The notes under the pieces are model-generated. The model was not told where the DNA came from. It was given only the letters and a program-made list of their open reading frames with translations, and made no database searches. Of a stretch of DNA of 63,147 nt, positions 27,983 through 36,781 are shown piece by piece. The DNA comes from Moraxellaceae bacterium REDSEA-S32_B1. Lineage in GTDB: Bacteria > Pseudomonadota > Gammaproteobacteria > Pseudomonadales > Moraxellaceae. Where the stretch lies: contig LUOR01000008.1 of assembly GCA_001626925.1 (NCBI GenBank), positions 1 through 63,147 on the forward strand. The letters run 5' to 3'. The translations under genes were made by a program, and so were the position numbers. The number at the start of each line of letters is the position of its first letter. Within the stretch, counting starts at the first letter, position 1.

Positions 27983-28833
27983 CAGTTTCCACTGCGCACA
28001 ACATGACAACACACTGGAAAGAACACGGCACGGCACTCGCCGTGACTGCGTTATTGCATATTGGTGCACTGTATTGGTTGACACAAATTGAGATGCAACC
28101 ACCAGCTGAGCCACCAAAAACACAAACTATTAAGCTAAAAATGATTCAATTGCCTACTCCTCAAACTGAGCCTGTGCTTATTCCCAAAGTTGAGCCAAAA
28201 TCTGTAGTTGAGAAAGAACAACGCATTGAAAAAAAACCAATTGAGCAACCACAACAAACTCAGCCAATCAAAGCACAACCTAAAATAGAACCGACGACGA
28301 AAGCACCTGAGAAAAAAATTGTTGAGACACAAAGTGAACAAAAAGTTTCCAAGAAACAAACGGCGGATAATCCAAGCATAGAAACCACGCAAACAAAACA
28401 AAAGCCAGTTGAACAAAATCTTCAGACAGAAAAAACAACAACGATGAGTGAGCAAACACAAGCTAGAAAGTCTGAAAATGTGCAAAAGCAAACAACTGAA
28501 AAATCTCAGACATCAACGCAGCAAAGCAATTCAATGGCTGAAGAAAAATTTGATGTCAGCAACTATAAGCCTGCCAACAAAACCCCACCGCAATATCCTG
28601 AACAAGCTTTGGATCGTAGGTTAGAAGGCGATTGCACCATTGCCTATACAGTGAATGCTAAAGGACGAGTCGAAAATCCAAAAGCACAGGGTGATTGTCA
28701 TCCGCTATTTGTTCGCCCTGCATTGCAAGCTGCTAAGCAGTTCCAATACCAACCCCGTAAAGTCAATGGTCAAGCGGTGGCTGTACAGAATGTGAAAAAT
28801 ACATTTCAGTTTAGGATTGCAGGAACATCATAA
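27979..28833 (+). CDS. tonB: TonB-family energy-transducing protein
   Basis: 284 residues. One N-terminal membrane segment (ALAVTALLHIGALYWL) precedes a long Pro/Lys/Glu/Gln-rich periplasmic spacer (about residues 45-190). A C-terminal TonB domain follows (PPQYPEQALDRRLEGDCTIA, about residue 208, to the NVKNTFQFRI strand). It contacts the TonB box of outer-membrane receptors. It closes the cluster that begins with the receptor gene at 21967, so this motor is probably dedicated to that receptor. Confidence 0.9.
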   Translation: MTVSTAHNMTTHWKEHGTALAVTALLHIGALYWLTQIEMQPPAEPPKTQTIKLKMIQLPTPQTEPVLIPKVEPKSVVEKEQRIEKKPIEQPQQTQPIKAQPKIEPTTKAPEKKIVETQSEQKVSKKQTADNPSIETTQTKQKPVEQNLQTEKTTTMSEQTQARKSENVQKQTTEKSQTSTQQSNSMAEEKFDVSNYKPANKTPPQYPEQALDRRLEGDCTIAYTVNAKGRVENPKAQGDCHPLFVRPALQAAKQFQYQPRKVNGQAVAVQNVKNTFQFRIAGTS

Positions 28834-28925
28834 GGATGATGATGTCTTGCTTTCAGGTTTATGTAAGCTTTTAAATTTTGTAAAGTGCGTCTAGTAATTT
28901 TGCCAATCACATGTTGAATTGCCAC

Positions 28926-30080
28926 TCAATAAAGCAGTTCTTTGATTCTTTGATTGACGTATGAAAATGGAATTTTTTCTTGTTCTAGACGGTAGTTATT
29001 CTCCTTAAGATCTTGATATAGCTTTGATTCTGGTTCATCTAAATTCAATGTGCTATTGGCTACAGATAAGGTGCCTAAATCACCTTCAAAAAATAGATCA
29101 AAAGTTGATTGATCCATCAAAAAGCTCTGAGTCTGTGGGAAGTAGCCACGAAATTGAGATAAAATTTCAAAACCTTGCGCATCAAGATCACCCCAATAGA
29201 TTAACTGAATATCTTTAAACCAATTTATATCTTTTAGTTCGGCGATTTTGTAGCCACTGCCGAAAATTGCAAGTGTATTTGATATATTGGGAAGGGTCAG
29301 AGTGGTGTAAAAACTGGTTTTATTCTCGACAATAATGATGCGTTTTATGGGCAATTCGAGTTCTCGAAATTGTCTTAAAGGAATGGCTAGTTCAGAGATT
29401 CCTAGAAAATATCGCTTGCTTAAATGCGGATCTAAAATTCGAAAATGTATTTGTGCTTCGTATGCTTTTAAATGAAAGCATTTTTCAAAATTATTGTGTT
29501 GAAAATCACAATGCCCTGAGATTAATTCAAGAAGTAAAGAACGGATAATACCTTTATTTTTCTCAATAAACTTCGTATGAACTGATATTGGTAATTCACG
29601 AATATATAAATTAGGTTGAGGTGTATGCTGAAAATATTGGCAAACTTTTATCAAACTTTCCCAGTCACTTGCATGGGCAATAACTTTTAACGGATTCATT
29701 TCAACCCATACTTTAAGCTTTGGGAATTGTAGTACAATTTTTTGACAATTTTCTTTAAATGCGTTGATCTCATCTACCTTCGAGAGGTAACGGATATAAT
29801 CTTGATCATTTTCAAAGAAAATTCTCGTTGGCAAATCTTGTAAGCCTAAAGATTTTGTCCGAACAGTTTGATATTCTAAAGAATAACCAAATCCTTTTCG
29901 TTCTTTACTATCTTTTAATATCTCATTGATTTCACGTCGGAATTCTTCCATGGAGGATTTGTTATAGGTTTTATTGGCGGGAATATCTAATGGAAAAATG
30001 CTTGAATTAACGACCAATGACTTTAAATATTCAACATATTTACGCGCCGCTTTTGTTTTAATTTCCTGTGCAGTGATCAT
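28926..30080 (-). CDS. jetD: Wadjet type I protein JetD
   Basis: 384 residues. N-terminal DUF3322-like part, C-terminal DUF2220 toprim-like part with the acidic motif IYWGDLDAQGFE near residue 297, expected for the nuclease subunit. In Wadjet, JetD cleaves circular plasmid DNA after the JetABC condensin-like complex has extruded it into a loop. The key acidic residues are present, so the protein looks active. It begins 12 bases after the jetC stop codon, last gene of a four-gene minus-strand operon. Confidence 0.9.
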   Translation of the reverse strand: MITAQEIKTKAARKYVEYLKSLVVNSSIFPLDIPANKTYNKSSMEEFRREINEILKDSKERKGFGYSLEYQTVRTKSLGLQDLPTRIFFENDQDYIRYLSKVDEINAFKENCQKIVLQFPKLKVWVEMNPLKVIAHASDWESLIKVCQYFQHTPQPNLYIRELPISVHTKFIEKNKGIIRSLLLELISGHCDFQHNNFEKCFHLKAYEAQIHFRILDPHLSKRYFLGISELAIPLRQFRELELPIKRIIIVENKTSFYTTLTLPNISNTLAIFGSGYKIAELKDINWFKDIQLIYWGDLDAQGFEILSQFRGYFPQTQSFLMDQSTFDLFFEGDLGTLSVANSTLNLDEPESKLYQDLKENNYRLEQEKIPFSYVNQRIKELLY

Positions 30081-30092
30081 TCTAAAACCTCA

Positions 30093-33000
30093 TTAGGGTT
30101 GCTGATTTTTCGTGATATGGTGGTCGTTATTTATGGTGTTTGTTTCCTGAAGAAGCCATTGATCTTTTTCTTCTTTAAATTGCTCAATTGGCATATCGTA
30201 CAACCATGAATGTCGTTCATTCTTGCGCTCGATATAATGCACATAAGAGATGTCATTTTCTACGATATGAATATTATCACTAGGTGTGACGACTAATAAC
30301 TGTAAATGTAGTTGTTTACACAGGCGGATTAGATAACGTGCCTTATCTTCATCTTGTGCTTTAAATGCTTCGTCAATTGCGATGAAACGGAACGAGTTAC
30401 TTTGTAAGCCATCTTTTGTTAAGCCAAATTGATAGGCAATCGCAGAGCCTAAAATAGTGTAGGTGAGTTGCGCTTTTTCACCTCCTGAAAGTTGCCCCAT
30501 ACTTTCGTAAGTTTTAAACTTTCGTGGTTTTTCTTGATGCAATTTTTCCTGATGTGATTGTTCTCGATAAAATTCCTCGGCTTTATAGTTAAACCAAAAG
30601 CGAACTTGCATGACTTTTTTACGCCAGTCCTCTTGATCCAATTTTTTGATTAACGGTTCGATGTGATTGATAAAATGTAAGCGTTGCGCTTCAGGATTTT
30701 TGTCAATTTCTCGTGCATTTGGAATAGCTTGTTCTAAGCGCTTTTTAAAGTCTATAATTTCATCACTCACACGAACAGGGCAGACGATTTGAATATATGT
30801 TTTAAAGTCTTTATCTCTGAAGTCGATTTGTTTCAGTGCGTCATTTAGTGTCTGAATATTTTCCTTGATTGAGTCCATCCAACCTACAAAAAACATACGA
30901 AAGTCACTGACTTTATTGGTAATGGTTTCATGTAGGTAGTCGCTAAATTTTTTCTCAAACTTAGGCAAGTTGTCATTTTGCAGTTTCTGTAAAAAGTCTT
31001 GATATTCTCCAACCAAATCCAAATGCTCTGCATCTGGTAGGTGATGTACATCTGATCGCCAGTCTATAAAAATCGTGGTTATTTTTTCATTAGGGTTTTT
31101 AAACTGTGAAATTTGCGTTGTAATTACTCTCTTTTTTTCATTTAGTTGTTGAGTGAGATTTTTTTCTTGGGCATTAAACTCAGTGAGCATTGCGATTTTC
31201 TTTTGATCAATATTTTCAAAATTGACTTGGCAATATACAGGATATTTTTCCTCGAAAAGTGCTGTATCGAGGTCGAGAGAAGCCGACAATGCTTGTTGCT
31301 CTTGCACAATATTGGCATTAATTTCGGCGATTTTATGCTCAGTTTTATATTGCTTACGTCTAGCTTGTTCAATATCTATCTCTTTTAATTGAGATAGTTG
31401 TGTTTCAACATGGTTTAATTGTTCCTGTAATACTGCGATTCGATTATTGGTTTTTTCAAGCGTTTCAACTTGTTTTTTAAAATCTGCAATCTGTTTTGCA
31501 TCAGATTGCCAATCAATCATTTCAAAAGACTCAAAGCGATCCATAAAACGATTGCAGTCATCTTTATCTTTAGCGAGTTGTTTGATGCTCGATCTAACTT
31601 GATCAATTTCTTTATTATTTATGTTTTGCTTTTCCTGGAGTGTGAATAAGTTTCTTTTTAACAATGTGATTTTATCAAGGTTATCCCAACCTAAAATAAA
31701 GTTTTCTCGATATGTAATGCTTTGACGATCATCTTTTTCATGTCTGCCTTTGGTCGATTTAATTAAACCTTGTTGCGTCACAGCTTTTTCATTATAACGA
31801 TTAAATTCATCTAAACTTTCGACGCAAGCATAGTCAAACTGTCGTTTCACGACGTCTTCGACCCACAAGCGATATTGACTATTTTCTTGAAATTTTAATT
31901 TGTTAAATAGTGAATTTTCCGCAATTACTTGCGTTGAACTGAATGTCGTCAAGGTTGTATCTTCATGATAACGCTGGTAAACAATTTTTCCTTTTAGGTT
32001 AGTATTGTTTACATAGGCATTGACTTGTTTGTAGTATTTTTCAGGAACGATAAGCCTTAAGCCAAAATTATGTAGGATTTTTTCAATCGCAGCCTCCCAA
32101 GTCATTTCATCACGTCGAACTTTAATCAGTTCGGCAATAAAGGGAATCTCGTGTTTGCTTGCGCCGATATGTTGCAAAATTTCATCTCGAATCCGTGCAA
32201 CATGCCCAGTAATATTATTTTGATTTCTTTGTAACACTTGGATGTTTTGTACAACGTCTTGAATGTCTTTTGGAAGTTGCAATTGATCAGTTTGAAGCTG
32301 AGGTAATCGTGTTTGTAGGTCAGTGGTTTTTTGCTCGGATACTTCTACAATATTTTTAGCCTGAGCTATATTTTGTAAAAATTGATTTGCTTCGGGATTT
32401 TGAAGTAATTTTAATCCACCTGCGAGCAGATTATATTGTACTAATCTGTCTGAGCGTTGTTCACGACTTTTTTCAAGTTGAATGATTTGCTGTTTTAAGT
32501 TTTCAATGCGACTACCGACTTGATCGGATTTGATCTGAGTCAATAAATCTGTTCTCTGATCGTCTAGTTGAGATTCTTGTGATTTAAGTTGTTCAAGATC
32601 ATGTTCACACAATTTTAATTCTGCGCGTTTTAGTTCAAGTTCTTGTTCAGCAAGTTGTACAAATTTCTGAGAAAACCAATGATTACCGAGTATTTTACAC
32701 TGATCAAGTTGTTGACTTTCTTGTGTAATATGCTGAATTTGCTGTGCTAGCGCATCAATCGGGATCAGTTGGGCGATTTGTGCTTTGGCTTTTTCAATAT
32801 TGGTTTTTGCATCCATGAGTGTGATAAAGCTTTCTTTCAGCTGTAAATATTCAGCTTCTGCATCACGACCTTCTAGCATATTATTACGAATAAACTCGTC
32901 TAAATCATCTAAAACTTTGACTCCAACAATTTGATTAAAAAGACTGAGTGCTGTCGTAGTCATACCAAATAAATGGGAAAAACGCTCAGCATAGCTGGTT

Positions 33001-33578
33001 GGACCATCAAAAAACTCAATATTTCGTTTGCTTTGATCGTTGTACTGTTTTTCTAATCTTTTTTTCCAATCACCTTTTGCATCAAACTGATTAAAATCCT
33101 TATCAATGCTTAAGTTCGTTTTGGCTAAACCAAAACTACGTTTTAATTCACCATTGTTAAACCACCGCACCTGAAAAAGCGTAATACTACGCATGTCAGT
33201 ATTGCTAAAGTTCGCCAATATCACCGAATAGCAATTTTTATCACGAAGCTTTTGAGTGGAGGTGCCAGTTTCGCCTTCATTTTGAATATTGCCATAATGT
33301 CCAAGTACATAGGTTTCTTCCGTACGATCACCTTTCTTGTCTATCCCTGAAGACTGATTATAGAAGCGATCTTTTTTGACAGGGACAAGTAAGGTGAGTA
33401 GGGCATCAATAAATGTACTCTTCCCAGACGCATTTGCTCCAGTAAGTAGTGAGTTATTTCCTTGGGGTGCAATTCGGAAAATTTGCTGATCGAAAGTTCC
33501 CCAATTATATACTTCCATATAATTCAGGCGAAAACCCGCTTGGTCAGAGCTTGTATTAAATAGACTGTATGTACTCAT
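30093..33578 (-). CDS. jetC: Wadjet type I SMC-like ATPase JetC
   Basis: About 1161 residues from ATG 33578, which has AAGGAAAGCTCA before it; the longer 33608 start is less likely. Walker A GANASGKS lies at about residues 47-54, long coiled coils fill about 270-980, the ABC signature LSGGEKAQLTY starts near 1030 and Walker B (FRFIAIDEAF) near 1063. This is the loop-extruding motor of Wadjet, related to MukB. It overlaps jetB by about 23 bases, which suggests translational coupling. Confidence 0.93.
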   Translation of the reverse strand: MSTYSLFNTSSDQAGFRLNYMEVYNWGTFDQQIFRIAPQGNNSLLTGANASGKSTFIDALLTLLVPVKKDRFYNQSSGIDKKGDRTEETYVLGHYGNIQNEGETGTSTQKLRDKNCYSVILANFSNTDMRSITLFQVRWFNNGELKRSFGLAKTNLSIDKDFNQFDAKGDWKKRLEKQYNDQSKRNIEFFDGPTSYAERFSHLFGMTTTALSLFNQIVGVKVLDDLDEFIRNNMLEGRDAEAEYLQLKESFITLMDAKTNIEKAKAQIAQLIPIDALAQQIQHITQESQQLDQCKILGNHWFSQKFVQLAEQELELKRAELKLCEHDLEQLKSQESQLDDQRTDLLTQIKSDQVGSRIENLKQQIIQLEKSREQRSDRLVQYNLLAGGLKLLQNPEANQFLQNIAQAKNIVEVSEQKTTDLQTRLPQLQTDQLQLPKDIQDVVQNIQVLQRNQNNITGHVARIRDEILQHIGASKHEIPFIAELIKVRRDEMTWEAAIEKILHNFGLRLIVPEKYYKQVNAYVNNTNLKGKIVYQRYHEDTTLTTFSSTQVIAENSLFNKLKFQENSQYRLWVEDVVKRQFDYACVESLDEFNRYNEKAVTQQGLIKSTKGRHEKDDRQSITYRENFILGWDNLDKITLLKRNLFTLQEKQNINNKEIDQVRSSIKQLAKDKDDCNRFMDRFESFEMIDWQSDAKQIADFKKQVETLEKTNNRIAVLQEQLNHVETQLSQLKEIDIEQARRKQYKTEHKIAEINANIVQEQQALSASLDLDTALFEEKYPVYCQVNFENIDQKKIAMLTEFNAQEKNLTQQLNEKKRVITTQISQFKNPNEKITTIFIDWRSDVHHLPDAEHLDLVGEYQDFLQKLQNDNLPKFEKKFSDYLHETITNKVSDFRMFFVGWMDSIKENIQTLNDALKQIDFRDKDFKTYIQIVCPVRVSDEIIDFKKRLEQAIPNAREIDKNPEAQRLHFINHIEPLIKKLDQEDWRKKVMQVRFWFNYKAEEFYREQSHQEKLHQEKPRKFKTYESMGQLSGGEKAQLTYTILGSAIAYQFGLTKDGLQSNSFRFIAIDEAFKAQDEDKARYLIRLCKQLHLQLLVVTPSDNIHIVENDISYVHYIERKNERHSWLYDMPIEQFKEEKDQWLLQETNTINNDHHITKNQQP

Positions 33579-34137
33579 TGAGCTTTCCTTTGAAATCTTG
33601 CAATTCATCTAAACTAATTTTTTCTTTGATAATGCGTTGAATTTGATAGGTTTTAATATTTTCCTTTTCTGAGATAAACTTTAGATAACCAAGCTCTTCT
33701 ACAGCATTGATATATTTATCCATATCTTTTTGAAATTTAAGATGATTATAGCCTTCTTGTAAAAATAGCTCTAATTCTTCACGAATCTGAAGATTTGAAA
33801 TAAACTTTTCATTGCTTTGGTATTGTGTCGGGTTGTTATCAAAGTCTTCCAAACTATAGCGCAACACAATTAAAACAATGGACACCTCGAAACCAACGGC
33901 ACGTCGTTGTATTAAGCCGAGTGTATCGCCATCACTATTTTCCAACTGCTTGATGAAAGCAAAACCTTCATCCTTTTTTATAATCAGCTCAAGTCCAATC
34001 GTACCCACAAAATCTTGTATATCGACTTGATAATGAATAATGCTATCCCATACAGGAGATGATCTCTCAACGGGTGACTTTAATAAGCGTATGATCGCTT
34101 TAGAATAAGGTTTTTCGTACTGCTCTAAATTCGCCAT
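33556..34137 (-). CDS. jetB: Wadjet type I protein JetB (DUF4194)
   Basis: 193 residues. It resembles the KITE/MukE-like DUF4194 subunit that bridges JetA and JetC. The N-terminus reads KAIIRLLKSPVERSSPVWDS and the middle IQRRAVGFEVSIVLIVLRYS, fitting winged-helix regions of this family. Assignment rests on position and size as much as motif. The gene follows jetA by 17 bases. Confidence 0.85.
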   Translation of the reverse strand: MANLEQYEKPYSKAIIRLLKSPVERSSPVWDSIIHYQVDIQDFVGTIGLELIIKKDEGFAFIKQLENSDGDTLGLIQRRAVGFEVSIVLIVLRYSLEDFDNNPTQYQSNEKFISNLQIREELELFLQEGYNHLKFQKDMDKYINAVEELGYLKFISEKENIKTYQIQRIIKEKISLDELQDFKGKLNEYIQSI

Positions 34138-34154
34138 TGCAAAAGCTCCTTATC

Positions 34155-35627
34155 TCAAGTACGTATGACAATAATTTCAGGAATTTGGATCGTTTTTTGC
34201 TGTATTTGATCAAAACAGATACGTTGCTGCTGCTCATCATTTACCGTATGTTTAAAATCTTTTATAACATCCATAAATCCAAATAGTTCAGGTAGACCTT
34301 GTGATAAACCACCTTGTTTCTCAATCACTTCTTGAATACTGACTTGAGATTGTTTCGCGAGAATATTTTGAATGTGACGCTTAATTTTCTTTTTATCAAT
34401 ATGCACATGTGCAAACAACTTTGACAGTTGTTCAGATTCATTCAGATTATTATTGGCGAGAGTAGGGGGAGTTTCATAATTGACCTGTTCAGACTTTTCA
34501 TAGGTCAACTTTCTTTCAAAAGGAATTTTAATATCAACAGAAGTTTCAAGCTCAAAACTTACATCAGGTTTTGCATTTTGCTTGTTTAACGTAAGTAAGG
34601 ATTTTTTAATATCCTGAATAATAGTTTTAGTGAGAGCAGCTTGCGAAGCTTCATTTTCCCGAATAATACGACCCAGCTTCTCAGCCATTCGATCATTGGC
34701 TTTATATACTTTTTGCCCAGCTTGATGTAAATATTTTTTCATCCCACGCAAAAAGAAATCATCGACCAGAATATTCTTTTCTTGCAATGTGGTATATAGC
34801 GAACTAACGAGAGAATCCCATTCATTTTGTAAATTCGGGTCAAGCAAAAATGACCAAAAAGCATAAAAACTTTTCCCCTGACTGCTTTCCTTCAAAGTAT
34901 CTAGTGAGTCAAAAGCAAGCTGTAAAAGATCACTTTTATACAAATTTCCCTCAGCATGGCGTTGGTAAATATCTTTGGTAATCGACTTAAAATTTTCCTC
35001 CACCTCTTTAAAATCAGACAAAAGCTCTTTTGCAGATTGATTAATTTCTTTAAATCGTGGTGTAATCTGAAACTCCTCGTAAATATGAATGTTTTCACCA
35101 ATTTTTAGTCGATCAATTTGTTGCTCAATCTCTAACTTTTTCTGCTCTAATAGCTGAATTCGACTTTCTACATCATCATTTGTATTCTCAACCAATTCTT
35201 TTAGTTGATTAAAAATATATTTAAATTTGGATTCTGTACCCACAAATTCTTCTTTTTTTAAATTCTGCAACCAATCTAATGTTTTATTGGTATGAGAGGA
35301 CAACTCATAAAATATGATGCCTTGATCATTTTGATAATTACTTAAAAAACCTTTATTTGTCCAATCTTGAATATAGCGTTTGGCTTTTAGCTCATAGGTT
35401 GTAAGCGAATTATCTTGATCAAAATCCAACTCATTAACTGAGTCAGGTTCTTGATTGTCACTTGCATCAAAATTTTTCTCCATATACTGAATTAATGCTA
35501 ACTGCAACTTATCTAATGAATGAGCGGTTTGTTGATCGGTGAAGGATTCTAATAAAAACTGAATAATCCATTCTCTATTTTTTAAGCATAATAGAGCAAT
35601 GCTAGGCGAAGTTCTTAGGGAAGTCAT
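34155..35627 (-). CDS. jetA: Wadjet type I protein JetA (DUF3375)
   Basis: About 490 residues from ATG 35627; an in-frame GTG at 35648 is the alternative, and neither has a strong ribosome-binding site. It is a DUF3375, kleisin/MukF-like subunit: TSLRTSPSIALLCLKNREW start, helical middle region (LEQKKLEIEQQIDRLKIGEN, about residue 165) and a C-terminal winged-helix segment. It is the first gene of the jetABCD operon; its start lies about 250 bases from the phage left end and dif. Confidence 0.88.
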   Translation of the reverse strand: MTSLRTSPSIALLCLKNREWIIQFLLESFTDQQTAHSLDKLQLALIQYMEKNFDASDNQEPDSVNELDFDQDNSLTTYELKAKRYIQDWTNKGFLSNYQNDQGIIFYELSSHTNKTLDWLQNLKKEEFVGTESKFKYIFNQLKELVENTNDDVESRIQLLEQKKLEIEQQIDRLKIGENIHIYEEFQITPRFKEINQSAKELLSDFKEVEENFKSITKDIYQRHAEGNLYKSDLLQLAFDSLDTLKESSQGKSFYAFWSFLLDPNLQNEWDSLVSSLYTTLQEKNILVDDFFLRGMKKYLHQAGQKVYKANDRMAEKLGRIIRENEASQAALTKTIIQDIKKSLLTLNKQNAKPDVSFELETSVDIKIPFERKLTYEKSEQVNYETPPTLANNNLNESEQLSKLFAHVHIDKKKIKRHIQNILAKQSQVSIQEVIEKQGGLSQGLPELFGFMDVIKDFKHTVNDEQQQRICFDQIQQKTIQIPEIIVIRT

Positions 35628-35874
35628 TGTTTCATGAATATGCAACACTTTTCATACCTATGTAAAATCTTACAATGTTTTTATTTGCTTAAATGTATGT
35701 ATTAAATACAATATTTTTAATATTAAGTTGTTCACTATCAATATTGCAATACCATGATCTGACTGTTACGACATAAACTGTCGTTACGAACCTCAATCTA
35801 TGTTGAATAAATCAAAAATCGGAAGTGAAAACAATTTCTGTAAGGAAATATGCGTGCTTTTATGTTAAAACAAT

Positions 35875-36028
35875 ATTTCGCATAATCACGCATTATGTTA
35901 CTTGCTACGGCATTGCTACACGGTAACGAATAAGCAATACAATCATTGTTTATTCGTTACCGTGTCAATGATGTTACAATCAGCAAGTAACATCAGAGCA
36001 TTTAATATAATGTCACATTATGCGAAAT
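35875..36028. other. Phage attachment hairpin (CTXphi-like attP) at the left junction
   Basis: Forward dif-like half: ATTTCGCATAA (35875-35885), spacer TCACGCA, then TTATGTTACTT (35893-35903). Inverted partner at 36000-36028 ends in TTATGCGAAAT. Between them GTTACTTGCT (35897-35906) pairs with AGCAAGTAAC (35982-35991), and CACGGTAACGAATAA (35919-35933) pairs with TTATTCGTTACCGTG (35950-35964). The whole can fold into a forked stem with two dif-like arms facing each other, like the single-stranded attP of CTXphi recognised by XerC/XerD. The spacer is seven bases instead of six. Confidence 0.8.
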
Positions 36029-36210
36029 ACGCTGTAAAACAAGCTCTATTCAATTCCAAAATTAACAACGTACCTAGCCAGTATTTTCAAGACTACACAC
36101 AAAGAACAGCAATCTGTGCTTTCTGTGGTCGTGTTTTGACATTCTCGACAATTCCAAAGCATATTAGAAAATTCCACTACGATCACCTCGGGCGATTTAT
36201 TTTTGATTAG
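36010..36210 (+). CDS. Small zinc-finger-like phage protein
   Basis: 66 residues. A C-x2-C ... H-x4-H arrangement is visible in CAFCGRVLTFSTIPKHIRKF followed by HYDH, so one zinc finger fills the C-terminal half. The N-terminus (MSHYAKYAVKQALFNSKINN) is basic. The start codon lies inside the inverted attachment arm. A longer in-frame start at 35902 would run through the hairpin and is unlikely. Function unknown; nucleic-acid binding is plausible. A GTTACACGGTAAC palindrome follows the stop codon directly. Confidence 0.5.
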   Translation: MSHYAKYAVKQALFNSKINNVPSQYFQDYTQRTAICAFCGRVLTFSTIPKHIRKFHYDHLGRFIFD

Positions 36211-36222
36211 TTACACGGTAAC
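36210..36222. promoter_or_regulatory. GTTACACGGTAAC palindrome (phage operator copy)
   Basis: Arms GTTAC/GTAAC around ACG. The same element occurs exactly at 41780-41792, with one mismatch at 41821-41833, and as partial copies in the attachment hairpin at 35916-35927 and 35956-35967. Confidence 0.6.
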
Positions 36223-36316
36223 AATGCTTTGGTGTTTTTGTTCTCACCGTAAAAATTTGATCAAAATTTGAGTCCACGCTTTCTAATGGTGGACTCTAGT
36301 CCCGAATTTGGGAATT

Positions 36317-36460
36317 TTAAGCCTTATCAATGAGCTTTTTTATCAGTGTTTTGATGATGCAATTTTGATCACTGTTTAAGCATTTAGCTAATCTGATCAC
36401 TACCCACAGAATAACGATAATTGTGAGTGCTGTTTTCACTAAAAATAATTCAATGTTCAT
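36317..36460 (-). CDS. Small single-pass membrane protein
   Basis: 47 residues, with a hydrophobic run ALTIIVILWVVIRLA (about 11-25) followed by a basic tail (IKTLIKKLIDKA). Its ATG overlaps the stop codon of the ribbon-helix-helix gene by 4 bases (ATGA), so it is the second gene of a two-gene minus-strand unit. Not recognised; a role in superinfection exclusion is only a guess. Confidence 0.5.
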   Translation of the reverse strand: MNIELFLVKTALTIIVILWVVIRLAKCLNSDQNCIIKTLIKKLIDKA

Positions 36461-36648
36461 CTTGCAATAGACACTTTCCCACTTTCTGATACTTCCACAA
36501 GATCAATCGCACTTTGTAAAACAATATGCGCTAGCTCGGTATCTTTGATTGGCTCTCGTTTTTGGCTGATCAATTTTTTATTTATCTCTACGGCTTTGTT
36601 TCTCAAAAGCTCTTTTTCTCTATCGTTCAACCTAAGCATATCAGCCAT
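36457..36648 (-). CDS. Putative phage repressor, ribbon-helix-helix-like
   Basis: 63 residues (MADMLRLNDREKELLRNKAV, then EINKKLISQKREPIKDTELA, ending GKVSIAR). Size and predicted helices fit a small ribbon-helix-helix or Arc-like regulator. It is transcribed away from the replication gene. The intervening 130 bases hold three copies of an ACATGTATACATGT-like palindrome, the expected arrangement for an autoregulated lysogeny-type repressor. DNA binding is inferred. Confidence 0.6.
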   Translation of the reverse strand: MADMLRLNDREKELLRNKAVEINKKLISQKREPIKDTELAHIVLQSAIDLVEVSESGKVSIAR

Positions 36649-36691
36649 TTTCTAAGCCCAAAAAAAACATAACTCTAATTATTTTACATAA

Positions 36692-36764
36692 ACATGTATA
36701 CGTGCTTTACAAGAAACATGTATTCATGTTAATTTTCGCTCATTCAAGAAACATGTATACATGT
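36692..36764. promoter_or_regulatory. Three repeated operators between repressor and replication genes
   Basis: ACATGTATACGTG (36692-36704), ACATGTATTCATGT (36716-36729) and a perfect palindrome ACATGTATACATGT (36751-36764). The last ends 17 bases before the replication-gene ATG, so bound protein would block that promoter or its ribosome access. Confidence 0.7.
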
Positions 36765-36781
36765 AAAATTGTGAGCTAACT

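Noticed and set aside
26792..28833. tolQ-tolR-tolA operon
   Set aside because: No tolB or pal follows, the third protein has a TonB C-terminal domain, and a TonB receptor gene lies upstream.
35902..36009. N-terminal extension of the small zinc-finger protein to 35902
   Set aside because: It would translate through the attachment hairpin; the internal ATG at 36010 gives a compact protein.
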